From Bacillus testis (GTDB taxonomy: Bacteria > Bacillota > Bacilli > Bacillales > DSM-1321): 52,365 nt of DNA. The notes below the pieces were generated by a model. It saw nothing but the letters and a program-made list of their open reading frames with translations. It had not been told where the DNA came from and searched no databases. Positions 17,484-25,543 of this stretch are shown here, in pieces. Where the stretch lies: assembly GCF_001243895.1 (NCBI RefSeq), contig NZ_LN851186.1, forward strand, positions 3,760,424-3,812,788, read 5' to 3'. The position numbers were made by a program, and so were the translations under genes. Each line of letters begins with the position of its first letter. The first letter of the stretch is position 1.

Positions 17484-18197
17484 TTATTTGGATCGGACGA
17501 CTTTGAGAAGGAACTTTGGCAACGCCATTTGCCGTTTGAGGCGCTTCGGTTCCTTCATCAGACGATAGAACCATTCGAGGCCCAGCTTCCGGTAAAAGGC
17601 AGGTGCGCGTTTGACGTGGCCTGCAAATACGTCGAAGCTGCCGCCGACGCCTTGATAGACTTTGGCCGATAAGGAATCCATATGCTCGCGAATCCATAGC
17701 TCTTGTTTCGGGCTGCCCATAGCGACAAATAGCAGGTCGGCTTTAGCAGCATTGATTTTATCCACCACTTGCTTCGGATCCTGGACATAGCCGTTTTCAT
17801 AGCCGGCGATGATGATGTTCGGATATTTTTCTTCGATCTTCTTCACGGCTGTGGAGACGACTTCTTCCTTCGCTCCGTACATAAAGACGCGATATCCTTT
17901 TTCAGCCGCGAATTGAAGCAGTCTGTCCATCATATCGACACCGGTCACACGTGATGTCACCTGTCCTTTTTTCAACTTGGACGCCAGCAGGATACCGACT
18001 CCGTCGGCGATGCCATATGTGCTGTTATTGATCAGCTCGCGCAGCTGTTCGTTCTTTTCCGCTGCCATGACCTTCTCCGGATTAACCGCGATGATGGTCG
18101 ACTTCTTGCCTTCCTTCATGCGGTTATCCAGATCGGCGAGTATTTCCTCGTAGCTCAGCGGCGAAACGCCGACGCCAAAATACATTTCCTTCTGCAT
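17484..18197 (-). CDS. tagA: WecG/TagA/CpsF-family ManNAc transferase
   Basis: It probably transfers N-acetylmannosamine from UDP-ManNAc onto undecaprenyl-diphospho-GlcNAc, the second sugar of the wall-glycan linkage or repeat. The 237-residue protein has the whole family pattern: AVNPEKV (about 37-43), the catalytic-Asp motif GIADGVGI (D65), VTGVDMMDRLL, MYGAKEE, FVAMGSPKQE and GVGGSFDVFAG, then a basic C-terminal tail that sits on the membrane. It follows the UDP-ManNAc dehydrogenase gene by 37 bp on the same strand, so the two are one operon. In teichoic-acid strains tagA serves linkage-unit synthesis. Beside csaB and S-layer genes, the SCWP is the better target. Confidence 0.92.
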   Translation of the reverse strand: MQKEMYFGVGVSPLSYEEILADLDNRMKEGKKSTIIAVNPEKVMAAEKNEQLRELINNSTYGIADGVGILLASKLKKGQVTSRVTGVDMMDRLLQFAAEKGYRVFMYGAKEEVVSTAVKKIEEKYPNIIIAGYENGYVQDPKQVVDKINAAKADLLFVAMGSPKQELWIREHMDSLSAKVYQGVGGSFDVFAGHVKRAPAFYRKLGLEWFYRLMKEPKRLKRQMALPKFLLKVVRSK

Positions 18198-18234
18198 GTT
18201 TGTTCATCTTCCTATCTTTATATATACACAGTTC

Positions 18235-19515
18235 TTATCCTTGTTGGATAGCTGTCAGTTTCTTCAAGTCACCGATGCGGTACAATGTGATTCCCGGGTT
18301 ATCGATACCTGTGCAATTGCGTGTATCGAACACGACAGGAGTCGCCATTTTTTCGATCAATTCTTGTTGGTCGATCTGTTTGAACTCATCATGGTCGACA
18401 AGCACAACCAATACATTCGCTCCGCTGATTGCGTCGCTGAATGATTGTAGGTTGAAATGCACTTGGTCCTCGGATACATGCGGATCAGTGATGCGGACAT
18501 CATAGCGCTTGTTATCAAGTAGCATATGTGCAATTTCCATCGCTGGGCTTTCACGGATATCGTCGATGTTTCCTTTGTATGTTAATCCTGCCACAGCGAC
18601 TACCGGATGATCCAATTCAGCTGTCAGACGTTTCACTTGTTCGACAACGAAGTCAGGCATTGAATTGTTGATGCGGCGTGATTCGGCGATTAACGGTGAT
18701 TCTTCTGGCGCTTTTTCCACGATGAAGTATGGATCGACAGCCAGGCAGTGTCCGCCTACTCCTGGTCCTGGCAAGTGGATGTTTACACGCGGATGCTTGT
18801 TGGCAAGCTTGATCACATCGTGTGCGTTTACGCCAAGACGTGCAGAGATTTTCGCCAATTCGTTGGCAAGCGCGATATTTACATCGCGGAATGTGTTTTC
18901 CATCAGCTTGGACATTTCTGCCGTCACTGCTTCTGTTTCCACTACGTCGCCTGTGATGACAGCGCGGTATACATCTCCCGCCTTCTTGGCTGCTTCTGGA
19001 GTCAGGCCGCCGACGATACGTGTATTTTCAATCAATTCGATCAGGATGCGCCCTGGAAGTACGCGTTCCGGACAGTGTGCTACATATATATCGTTATACG
19101 GATCAAATCCGCCTTCTTTCAGAATTGGTGCTACTAAGTCATCCATTGTTCTTGGAGGGATTGTTGATTCGACAATGACGATATTCCCTTTTTCCAAGTA
19201 TGGAAGGATGGATTTCGTTGCTTCTTCCACGTAGTCAACGTTTGCGCGGTGATCTTCGTGGATTGGAGTCGGAACGGCAATGATGAACACGTCCGCTTTC
19301 TCTGGAGAAACCGAAGCTTTCAGATTCCCTTTTGCGACAACCTCTTTCACTAATTCCGGAAGATTCACTTCTTCGATTGTGACTTTACCTTCATTCAATG
19401 AATCAACCACTTTTTGATTTACGTCTACGCCTAGCACTTCATAGCCTGCTCGCGCAAATACGGACGCTGTTGGTAAGCCGATGTACCCTAAACCAATGAC
19501 ACAAATCTTTTTCAT
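18235..19515 (-). CDS. wecC: UDP-N-acetyl-D-mannosamine dehydrogenase
   Basis: The enzyme oxidises UDP-ManNAc at C6 in two NAD-dependent steps to UDP-ManNAcA, a precursor for acidic wall glycans. Its 426 residues carry the NAD fold (VIGLGYIGLPT, about 5-15), FIIAVPTP, VESTIPPRTMDD, HCPERVLPG, the middle-domain Lys/Asn in SKLMENTFRDVNIALANE, and the active-site segment PGPGVGGHCLAVDPYF with its Cys, then GLTYKGNIDDIRESP. The GHCLAVDP form and overall length fit WecC rather than the UDP-glucose dehydrogenase TuaD. The ATG follows gaggtc. No 2-epimerase (mnaA) gene is in the window, so UDP-ManNAc must come from elsewhere. Confidence 0.9.
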   Translation of the reverse strand: MKKICVIGLGYIGLPTASVFARAGYEVLGVDVNQKVVDSLNEGKVTIEEVNLPELVKEVVAKGNLKASVSPEKADVFIIAVPTPIHEDHRANVDYVEEATKSILPYLEKGNIVIVESTIPPRTMDDLVAPILKEGGFDPYNDIYVAHCPERVLPGRILIELIENTRIVGGLTPEAAKKAGDVYRAVITGDVVETEAVTAEMSKLMENTFRDVNIALANELAKISARLGVNAHDVIKLANKHPRVNIHLPGPGVGGHCLAVDPYFIVEKAPEESPLIAESRRINNSMPDFVVEQVKRLTAELDHPVVAVAGLTYKGNIDDIRESPAMEIAHMLLDNKRYDVRITDPHVSEDQVHFNLQSFSDAISGANVLVVLVDHDEFKQIDQQELIEKMATPVVFDTRNCTGIDNPGITLYRIGDLKKLTAIQQG

Positions 19516-19740
19516 AGCTTGGTGACCTCACTTATTCGTATTTTCGTTTTCTCTTCCGCTTCTGGCGGGCTGCCCTTTTTTGACAACTGATTCGCTTGCG
19601 GTTACCGGCACGCCAAAAAGGCGGCCAGTATCGGCCCGTAGCCGTTGTTCACTGTTTCACTATTCAATCAGTAAATTCCTATCATAGTATATCAAATATA
19701 GAGCGCCCGTGCATTAATAACATTAGTATAGACAAAGCTA

Positions 19741-19946
19741 AAACGAAAAGCGAGGACACCCGGTTAGCTCCGTATGGACTGGAGCATTTTTCTTAAGATA
19801 AAGAACACACGGAGAGCAAAGCGAGCCGATGTGGCCTTATCGAAAAGAAAAATGTGAAGTCCACTAGGAGCTGGGTGTCCGCAGCTAGACAAAACGAAAA
19901 GCGAGGGCACCCGTTTAGCTCCGTATGGACTGGAGCATTTTTCTTT
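19741..19946. repeat. Dispersed structured repeat, copy B (one full unit plus a partial)
   Basis: The full unit is 19741-19890, starting aaacgaaaagcg and ending gctagac. Its arms pair perfectly: GGACACCC (19754-19761) with GGGTGTCC (19873-19880), and AGCTCC (19766-19771) with GGAGCT (19867-19872). The partial unit 19891-19946 repeats the first 55 bp almost exactly. The 760-bp gap between wecC and csaB holds this repeat and the csaB promoter, but no gene. Confidence 0.8.
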
Positions 19947-20070
19947 AAAACTTGAAATATAGCCTCCTTATTAAAGAACAAAAGCCGCTTTTTGATAGCC
20001 AGATCACGCCCCCGAAATCCCTTCTAGACCACTGCCCTGCCCGGCCGGATGGTTCTTGTTCCGAATTACA

Positions 20071-20099
20071 TTGATGTCAAAGGGTCGAAATGTTAAAAT
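20071..20099 (+). promoter_or_regulatory. Candidate SigA promoter of csaB
   Basis: TTGATG, 17 nt, TAAAAT. It gives a leader of about 170 nt that contains the hairpin tgccgg / ccggca. Confidence 0.55.
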
Positions 20100-20277
20100 A
20101 TATGAAGGTTTTTGTAGAAAAAAGAAGACAGTCCATGCCGGGCGGAAATGCCGGCAGTGGATAGACATATATTCGCATCGCACCGCGTGATGCCGCCGTG
20201 GCCGCATGGCATGGCTGAAAGCAAATCCCAAAAGGCCGGGGTTTGTTTGTATGTATGCTAAAGGAGGAAGCAATAGT

Positions 20278-21384
20278 TTGAAAATAGTCATTTCTGGATT
20301 TTATGGATTAGGTAATACCGGGGACGAAGCGATTCTTGAAAGTATCGTCGATAATCTGAAGGATTCGCTCGACAACCCTGACATCACTGTTTTTTCTCTG
20401 TCGCCTGATGTGACAGCTAAAGAGCGGGAAGTAAAAGCCGTTTACCGCGGCTGGAGACACGACAACAAAGGAAAAATACGAGCGCTTCGCGATGCTGATC
20501 TATTGATTTCAGGGGGAGGCGGCCTGCTTCAAGATGCCTATCCGACGAAGTTCTTGTTTGGTCCGCTTCCTTACTATCTATTGATTGTGCTCCTTGCGAA
20601 AATGTGCGGAACGAAAGTAATGTTCTTCTCCCAAGGGATTGGACCTGTTACATCCCGCTGGGGCAAAACATTGATGAAAATGGCCAATATGGCTGATTTC
20701 ATTACGGTGCGCGACCAGTTTTCCAAGGATTATTTGGAAAAGCTCGGCGTTACTAAGCCGGAGACAGTCGTGACATCCGATATCGTCTTCGCCTTCAAGA
20801 AGAAACATGACCGCGCCTGCATGGATTCCCTTGATCTTGGCCCTTACGAAAAATTAGTGGCCGTTTCTATGCGCCCATGGTTCGAGCATACGAAGCAATT
20901 CGAGCAAACTGCGCAAATTCTGGATGAACTGATTGAAAAACGCAATATCACGCCGGTATTCGTGCCGATGGAAGGCCATCACGATACAGCCGCTTCTGAA
21001 AATGTGATGAAGCATATGAAGCACCGCGACAAATGCGTGATGCTTGGCGAGAACTTCACGCCGAACCAGTACTTGAATTTCATCGCCGACTGTGATTTGA
21101 CGATCGGCATGAGATTGCATGCGCTAATTTTCTCTACTTTATCAGGCGTACCTCATATCGGCTTGAGCTATGATAAAAAAGTGGAAAGCTTATTGAAGCG
21201 CAGCGGCATGTGGGACTTCTCCGCTGATTTGATGGAAATCGATCCGGATACATTGGTCGCCAATGCGATTACGCTCTTGGACAACCATGATGAATTCTCG
21301 ACGCTCGTCAATGCCAATGCCGATGTAATGCGCAAGGAAGCAGTGCGCAATATTGATTTACTGAAAGAAAATTTCCTGAAATAA
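20278..21384 (+). CDS. csaB: Polysaccharide pyruvyl transferase CsaB
   Basis: It transfers pyruvate from phosphoenolpyruvate to the wall polysaccharide as a ketal. SLH domains need this modification to bind. The protein is 368 residues from the TTG at 20278, chosen because aaggagg lies 9 nt upstream; a longer frame upstream crosses that site. Family marks: ISGFYGLGNTGDEAIL at the N-terminus, SGGGGLLQD (about 79-87), FSQGIGPVT, VRDQFSKDYLEKLGV, SMRPW, and the GT-B-like nucleotide/PEP region with IGMRLHALIFS and GLSYDKKVESLL. It opens a plus-strand set with a GT4 enzyme, diverging from wecC-tagA. With nine SLH proteins nearby, the function is well supported by context. Confidence 0.95.
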   Translation: MKIVISGFYGLGNTGDEAILESIVDNLKDSLDNPDITVFSLSPDVTAKEREVKAVYRGWRHDNKGKIRALRDADLLISGGGGLLQDAYPTKFLFGPLPYYLLIVLLAKMCGTKVMFFSQGIGPVTSRWGKTLMKMANMADFITVRDQFSKDYLEKLGVTKPETVVTSDIVFAFKKKHDRACMDSLDLGPYEKLVAVSMRPWFEHTKQFEQTAQILDELIEKRNITPVFVPMEGHHDTAASENVMKHMKHRDKCVMLGENFTPNQYLNFIADCDLTIGMRLHALIFSTLSGVPHIGLSYDKKVESLLKRSGMWDFSADLMEIDPDTLVANAITLLDNHDEFSTLVNANADVMRKEAVRNIDLLKENFLK

Positions 21385-21418
21385 CAATAGATAGATCACT
21401 CAAGGAGGAGACTTGATC

Positions 21419-22594
21419 ATGAAAGTACTTATTGCAACAGCCTACGATTACCCCCATGCGGGCGGGCTTTCGGTCCATGTGGATACATTGAAGGCAGGCC
21501 TTGAATCGCTGGGGCATGAAGTCGATGTTCTATCATTCTCGGACGTTTCTCCGCTGTCGCGTAAAATTCTCGCTCAGGGGCCAAGTTTCATCCTCAATAA
21601 ATTGAGCAAAGGGAAAGGCATCGTCTGGAGCCACAAGATGCGCCAGCGTTTCCTTCACTCTTTAATAGAAAAGAATAAAGACAAGCATTACGATATCATC
21701 CATGCGCAAGATCCATTCACGACACTTGCCGCTCTTGAGACCGGGATTCCGACCGTCTCTACCGTCCATGGCTATATGGCATTCGAATCCATTTCCAAAG
21801 GATCGATGGATGAAGGCAGCAAGCCGGCCCGCATCATGCAGGATATTGAAATCCAAGCATATAAAGGGACACGCGAGGTCATCACGGTCGATACGCGCCT
21901 GAAAGAATATGTGAAAGATGTATCAGGCGTTGAAGGAACAGCCATCCGCAACTTTATCGATATTGACAACTTCAAGCCGAATAAGGATAAAAAAGAGGAG
22001 TTGCGCAAAAAATACAATATCGACCTGGACAGTCCGGTGCTATTTTGCCCGCGCCGCTTAACGAAGAAGAACGGTGTTATTTATCCGGCCTTGGCATTGC
22101 CGAAAGTACTGAAAGAGTTCCCGAATGTGAAGTTGATCTATGCCGGCAGCGGTGAAGCATTGAACGAAATCAAAGAAATCGTTGCCCGCGAGAAAATGGA
22201 AGACAGCGTAACACTGCTCGGCGCAGTTGCCCATAATGTTGTCCGCGATTATTATGACTTGAGCGATGTGGCTCTTGTTCCGAGCGTCCATTCTTCCGGC
22301 GTGGAAGAAGCGACCAGCATCTCCGCCCTTGAAGCGATGGGTTCAGGCTCTCCGCTTGTGGCTTGTGCGGTCGGCGGATTGAAGGAAATCGTCGACAGCG
22401 GCGTGGACGGAATCCTTGTGGAAGAGAAAAACGTCGATGAGCTGGCCGATGCCATCCTGACGCTTCTCAGAGATCCGGAAGCCGGAGCAGAAATGGCGGC
22501 AAAAGCGCGTGCGAAAATCGAAAAAGATTACTCGCATATCGCAGCCGCTAAAAAATACTTGGAAATCTACGAACGAGCTTTAAAGAAAAAATAA
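21419..22594 (+). CDS. GT4-family glycosyltransferase, downstream of csaB
   Basis: It is a cytoplasmic GT-B enzyme of 391 residues. The N-terminus has the acceptor-side glycine loop PHAGGLSVHVDTL, then HAQDPFTTLAA and VSTVHGYMAFES. The C-terminal half has CPRRLTKKNG, IYAGSGEAL and a donor site with EEATSISALEAMGSGSPLVACAVGG, the EX7E-type motif. The ATG at 21419 is 8 nt after aaggaggag; the TTG two codons earlier is less likely. It starts 34 bp after csaB and ends at a terminator, so the pair forms an operon. Likely role: adding a sugar of the SCWP repeat. Its exact substrate is not visible. Confidence 0.88.
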   Translation: MKVLIATAYDYPHAGGLSVHVDTLKAGLESLGHEVDVLSFSDVSPLSRKILAQGPSFILNKLSKGKGIVWSHKMRQRFLHSLIEKNKDKHYDIIHAQDPFTTLAALETGIPTVSTVHGYMAFESISKGSMDEGSKPARIMQDIEIQAYKGTREVITVDTRLKEYVKDVSGVEGTAIRNFIDIDNFKPNKDKKEELRKKYNIDLDSPVLFCPRRLTKKNGVIYPALALPKVLKEFPNVKLIYAGSGEALNEIKEIVAREKMEDSVTLLGAVAHNVVRDYYDLSDVALVPSVHSSGVEEATSISALEAMGSGSPLVACAVGGLKEIVDSGVDGILVEEKNVDELADAILTLLRDPEAGAEMAAKARAKIEKDYSHIAAAKKYLEIYERALKKK

Positions 22595-22615
22595 TTGAAA
22601 CCACGAACTTTTGCC

Positions 22616-22652
22616 GGGGCCACACACACTTAGGCTGTGTGCGGCCCCTTTT
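22616..22652 (+). terminator. Terminator between the GT4 gene and murJ
   Basis: Stem ggggcc-a-cacaca / tgtgtg-c-ggcccc, then tttt, 21 bp after the GT4 stop. The flippase gene downstream must depend on read-through or its own promoter. Confidence 0.85.
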
Positions 22653-22697
22653 CAAATAGTAGACTTTTATTTCAATAGAATAGAGGTGCCATCGCAC

Positions 22698-24224
22698 TTG
22701 GCCAATTTAAAACGAACCGCCATATGGATCACTCTGTTAGCGATCTTCCTGAAAGCTTCCGGCTTCATCCGGGAGAGCATCACGTCGACCGTATTCGGCG
22801 TCAGCCACGAAACCGACGGATATGTCTATGCCTTTTCATTGATTACGCTCGTTGTCGCCATGATTTCCGGCGGCTTCAATAATGTATTCCTGCCGCTTTA
22901 TACAAAGCGGAGAAAGGAAAAGTCCGACGCTGCGGAAAAAGATGCAAACGGCATCATGAATGGAACGGTTCTCCTGTTCCTGCTCGTTTCCGTCATCGGC
23001 TATTTCGTCATCCCTTATATCATTCCGTACATCACGCCTGCCAGCATGAACATCGCGGCACAGAAAGTCGCCATCAAAACGATGCAGATTTTCTTTATCG
23101 CCATTACTTTCGTTGCGCTGAATGGGATTCTGGACTCCTATCTGCAGGCGCGCAGAAGCTTTGTGCCTTCCCAGATCGCCAAGATTCTAGCGACGATGAT
23201 GGGGGCTTTATTCGCAATCTTGTTCCATAAGCAGATGGGCATTTACTCACTGGCCATCGGTTTCGTTGTCGGAACGATTATGGGTGTGATTGTCCAATTC
23301 TTCTATCTGCAAAAAAGCAATTTCCGCTGGATGCCGGCCCTTAAAGTGGAGAAGGACTTCCGCAAGACATTTCTTGTGCTGATCATCCCTTCCCTGTTGA
23401 ACTCAGTGGTCGGGCAGTTTAATATGTTCGTCAACAAGACATTCGCAGCGGGCACCGGAGACGGCGGCACCACCTACCTGGATAAAGCGTCGCTGCTCGT
23501 GTCGATTCCGAATACCATCTATGCAACGACGATTGTCGTCATCATCTTCACCCTGCTTTCCGAGCAGGTGGACGATAAGAAGAAATTCCAGGATACGATG
23601 CATATGGGCATGATGATTTCGCTTGTGACGCTGCTGCCGATGTCCGTCGGCCTGCTGCTGCTTGGAAAAGAAGCGATTGCCTTCATTTATCAGCACGGAT
23701 TGTTCACGGCAACCGATACGGAAAACACGTATATCGCCATGGTTCTTTATCTGCCGATGATCATTGCTCAGGGGCTGCAGTTCATCGTTTCGAAAAGCAT
23801 GTACGCCCGCGGCAAGACGGCCACGGTGTTCCGCATCTCCATCACGACAGTCGTCCTCAACTTTGTGTTGAACTGGCTGATCGTCGATTCGCTCGGCTAT
23901 AAAGGGCTTGCCGTCACGTCTTCTGTTGTCGCTATTTACTTCCTGGTCGTTTCGGCAATCGTCATGTATAGAGACTTCGATAAGAGTGAAAGCAAGCGGC
24001 TGATCCAGATGTTCATTCTGGTCATACCGCCTACATTGCTGATGGCGCTGCCTGTATATGCCTTGAAGGCATATACCCCGCTTGGAAACTTGCCAGCCAT
24101 TATCCAACTGGCGCTATTCGGCGCTCTTGGTGCAGTACTCTACATTATCGGATTGAAATACTTCTATAAAGAAGCATACGCAAAATTAATGTCGCTCGTC
24201 AGACGCAAAAAAGCGGCTGCCTAA
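22698..24224 (+). CDS. murJ: MurJ/MviN-family lipid-linked oligosaccharide flippase
   Basis: It is a polytopic membrane protein of 508 residues with about 14 helices and the MVIN fold (FIRESITSTVFG near the start, GGFNNVFLPLY, DSYLQARRSFVPSQIAK, NKTFAAGTGDGGTTYLDKAS). MurJ proteins flip lipid II. Homologues in glycan clusters may flip other undecaprenyl-linked sugars, and this one sits right after the csaB-GT4 pair. I chose the TTG at 22698, which has agaggtg 9 nt upstream and lands at the conserved start LKRTAIWITLLAIF. The longer upstream frame runs through the terminator hairpin and is not credible. No Wzx or ABC exporter gene is present in the window, which makes a SCWP role possible. Confidence 0.85.
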   Translation: MANLKRTAIWITLLAIFLKASGFIRESITSTVFGVSHETDGYVYAFSLITLVVAMISGGFNNVFLPLYTKRRKEKSDAAEKDANGIMNGTVLLFLLVSVIGYFVIPYIIPYITPASMNIAAQKVAIKTMQIFFIAITFVALNGILDSYLQARRSFVPSQIAKILATMMGALFAILFHKQMGIYSLAIGFVVGTIMGVIVQFFYLQKSNFRWMPALKVEKDFRKTFLVLIIPSLLNSVVGQFNMFVNKTFAAGTGDGGTTYLDKASLLVSIPNTIYATTIVVIIFTLLSEQVDDKKKFQDTMHMGMMISLVTLLPMSVGLLLLGKEAIAFIYQHGLFTATDTENTYIAMVLYLPMIIAQGLQFIVSKSMYARGKTATVFRISITTVVLNFVLNWLIVDSLGYKGLAVTSSVVAIYFLVVSAIVMYRDFDKSESKRLIQMFILVIPPTLLMALPVYALKAYTPLGNLPAIIQLALFGALGAVLYIIGLKYFYKEAYAKLMSLVRRKKAAA

Positions 24225-24230
24225 ATAGAC

Positions 24231-24275
24231 AAAAAAGAAGAACTGCCAACATACAATCGGCAGTTCTTCTTTTTT
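24231..24275. terminator. Bidirectional terminator between murJ and the SLH-CAP gene
   Basis: A 17-bp perfect stem (aaaaaagaagaactgcc / ggcagttcttctttttt) sits between convergent genes, with T-runs in both directions. Confidence 0.92.
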
Positions 24276-24314
24276 GTGTTTATTTATTCAGTTCTAACTC
24301 AGTAATGGATTTCC

Positions 24315-25340
24315 TTATTTCCCTATGAACATCTGTACCCAGATATTTTGCGGGCCGACATAGCCTGCTCCCATCTCAGTGAAGGATGGATTCAGGATGT
24401 TTTGACGGTGGCCTGCGGAGTTCATCCAAGCTTTTACGACTTCTTCAGGAGATACTTGTCCTTTGGCAATATTCTCTCCTGCCGCCATATACGAGATGCC
24501 GAATTTCTTCATCATATCGAATGGTGAACCGTAAGTAGGGCTTGTATGGCTGAAGTAATTATTTCTCTTCATATCTTCCGCTTTCTCATGGGCCACTTTA
24601 TTCAATGACACATTCAGTATTAACGGCTTTAATCCCTGTTTGGTCCGCTCTACGTTTGTCAATTCAACCACTTTCTTTTCATAAGCGCTTGGTTCATATG
24701 TTGTGGACTGAGTTGTCGTCGCTTCGCTGACCACCGGCCCAGTCACTTTCAGCATACGGTTGATGAATGCCGCCGCATGGGCGCGGATGGCATCATCTTT
24801 TGCTTTGAAGACAAATCCTTTTTCAACCGGATATCCTTTGATGATCTCATAGGCAGTCATGTTCATAATGGCTTTTCGGGCCACTGATGATTTGATTTGG
24901 CTGAAGTCCTGCAGGTTTAGATTTGCTGTTTTTTGCGGGACTTTTTTGTATGCCAATGCATTATTGATCATCATTGCCATTTGTTCGCGGCTGATCAACT
25001 GGTTCGGCGCAAATGTATCAGCAGTCACACCACTGACGATTTTTGCCTTGGCGGCTGCATTGATCCCAGCAGCCAACTTCGAGCTTTTGCTGACATCCTT
25101 AAATACATGCGGGCCATTTGGCAGCTTCAGTGCACGTTGTAGGAAGTTGGCGAATTCGCCGCGTGTCACTTTTCCATTCGGTTTATATGTGCCATCGTTG
25201 TATCCGCTGATGATGCCGGCATCAATCATCGCCTTCATCTCAGCAGGAACAGTTTCGCTTGCTGCCATCGTTTTTCCGGCCGGTATAGCGGCAAGGATCA
25301 ACAGAAGGCTGAACAGTATTGGAACAATCTTTCTCATCAT
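24315..25340 (-). CDS. SLH-anchored CAP (SCP-like) domain protein
   Basis: This secreted protein of 341 residues has a signal peptide to about residue 27 and three SLH repeats (about 30-75, 80-130, 143-198; motifs VTRGEFA, ISREQMA, IRAHAAA). A Thr-rich linker leads to a C-terminal CAP domain (about 220-341). The CAP cavity residues are visible: H265 in YFSHTSP, E289 in AAGENIA, H311 in SAGHRQNIL. Bacterial CAP proteins (YkwD type) are extracellular with largely unknown activity, so wall or sporulation roles are guesses. The start has gaggaga upstream. The SLH type is the same as in the GH73 genes next door, which argues for a shared origin by domain shuffling. Confidence 0.92.
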   Translation of the reverse strand: MMRKIVPILFSLLLILAAIPAGKTMAASETVPAEMKAMIDAGIISGYNDGTYKPNGKVTRGEFANFLQRALKLPNGPHVFKDVSKSSKLAAGINAAAKAKIVSGVTADTFAPNQLISREQMAMMINNALAYKKVPQKTANLNLQDFSQIKSSVARKAIMNMTAYEIIKGYPVEKGFVFKAKDDAIRAHAAAFINRMLKVTGPVVSEATTTQSTTYEPSAYEKKVVELTNVERTKQGLKPLILNVSLNKVAHEKAEDMKRNNYFSHTSPTYGSPFDMMKKFGISYMAAGENIAKGQVSPEEVVKAWMNSAGHRQNILNPSFTEMGAGYVGPQNIWVQMFIGK

Positions 25341-25450
25341 CTATCAATCTCCTCTCTTTTTGTACGAGTAGCTAGGATAACATGATGAGAGATTATTCGA
25401 CAATGAGCCAAAGTGCGGGATTTCCCTTGTCGTCCTAAGATAGAGACAAA

Positions 25451-25483
25451 GTCGGAAACTAAGTCTATCAGACTAATTCCGAC
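25451..25483. promoter_or_regulatory. Two-part inverted repeat in the leader region of the SLH-CAP gene
   Basis: GTCGGAA pairs with TTCCGAC and, inside, AGTCT pairs with AGACT, with short bulges. It lies about 110-140 bp upstream of the start codon. It could be an operator, a leader hairpin, or a second terminator for the gene to its right. Confidence 0.45.
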
Positions 25484-25502
25484 TATTTTTGTTTGTTTTC
25501 GA

Positions 25503-25534
25503 CAAAAAAGAAACCCTGGACTATTCACCCAGGG
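25503..25534 (-). terminator. Terminator after the first SLH-glucosaminidase gene
   Basis: The minus strand reads CCCTGG ... CCAGGG followed by tttctttttt, 10 bp after the stop. Confidence 0.85.
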
Positions 25535-25543
25535 CCACCTGTT

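Noticed and set aside
20206..20277. Longer CsaB from an upstream ATG
   Set aside because: The upstream start lacks a ribosome site, while aaggagg stands right before the TTG at 20278 and the family begins at KIVISGFYG.
22611..22697. N-terminal extension of MurJ
   Set aside because: It would be translated from inside a terminator hairpin and has no ribosome site; the TTG at 22698 does.
23403..24107. 234-codon minus-strand frame inside murJ
   Set aside because: Antisense to clear membrane-helix coding sequence; composition (His, Asp, Arg, Gln) is the mirror of hydrophobic codons.
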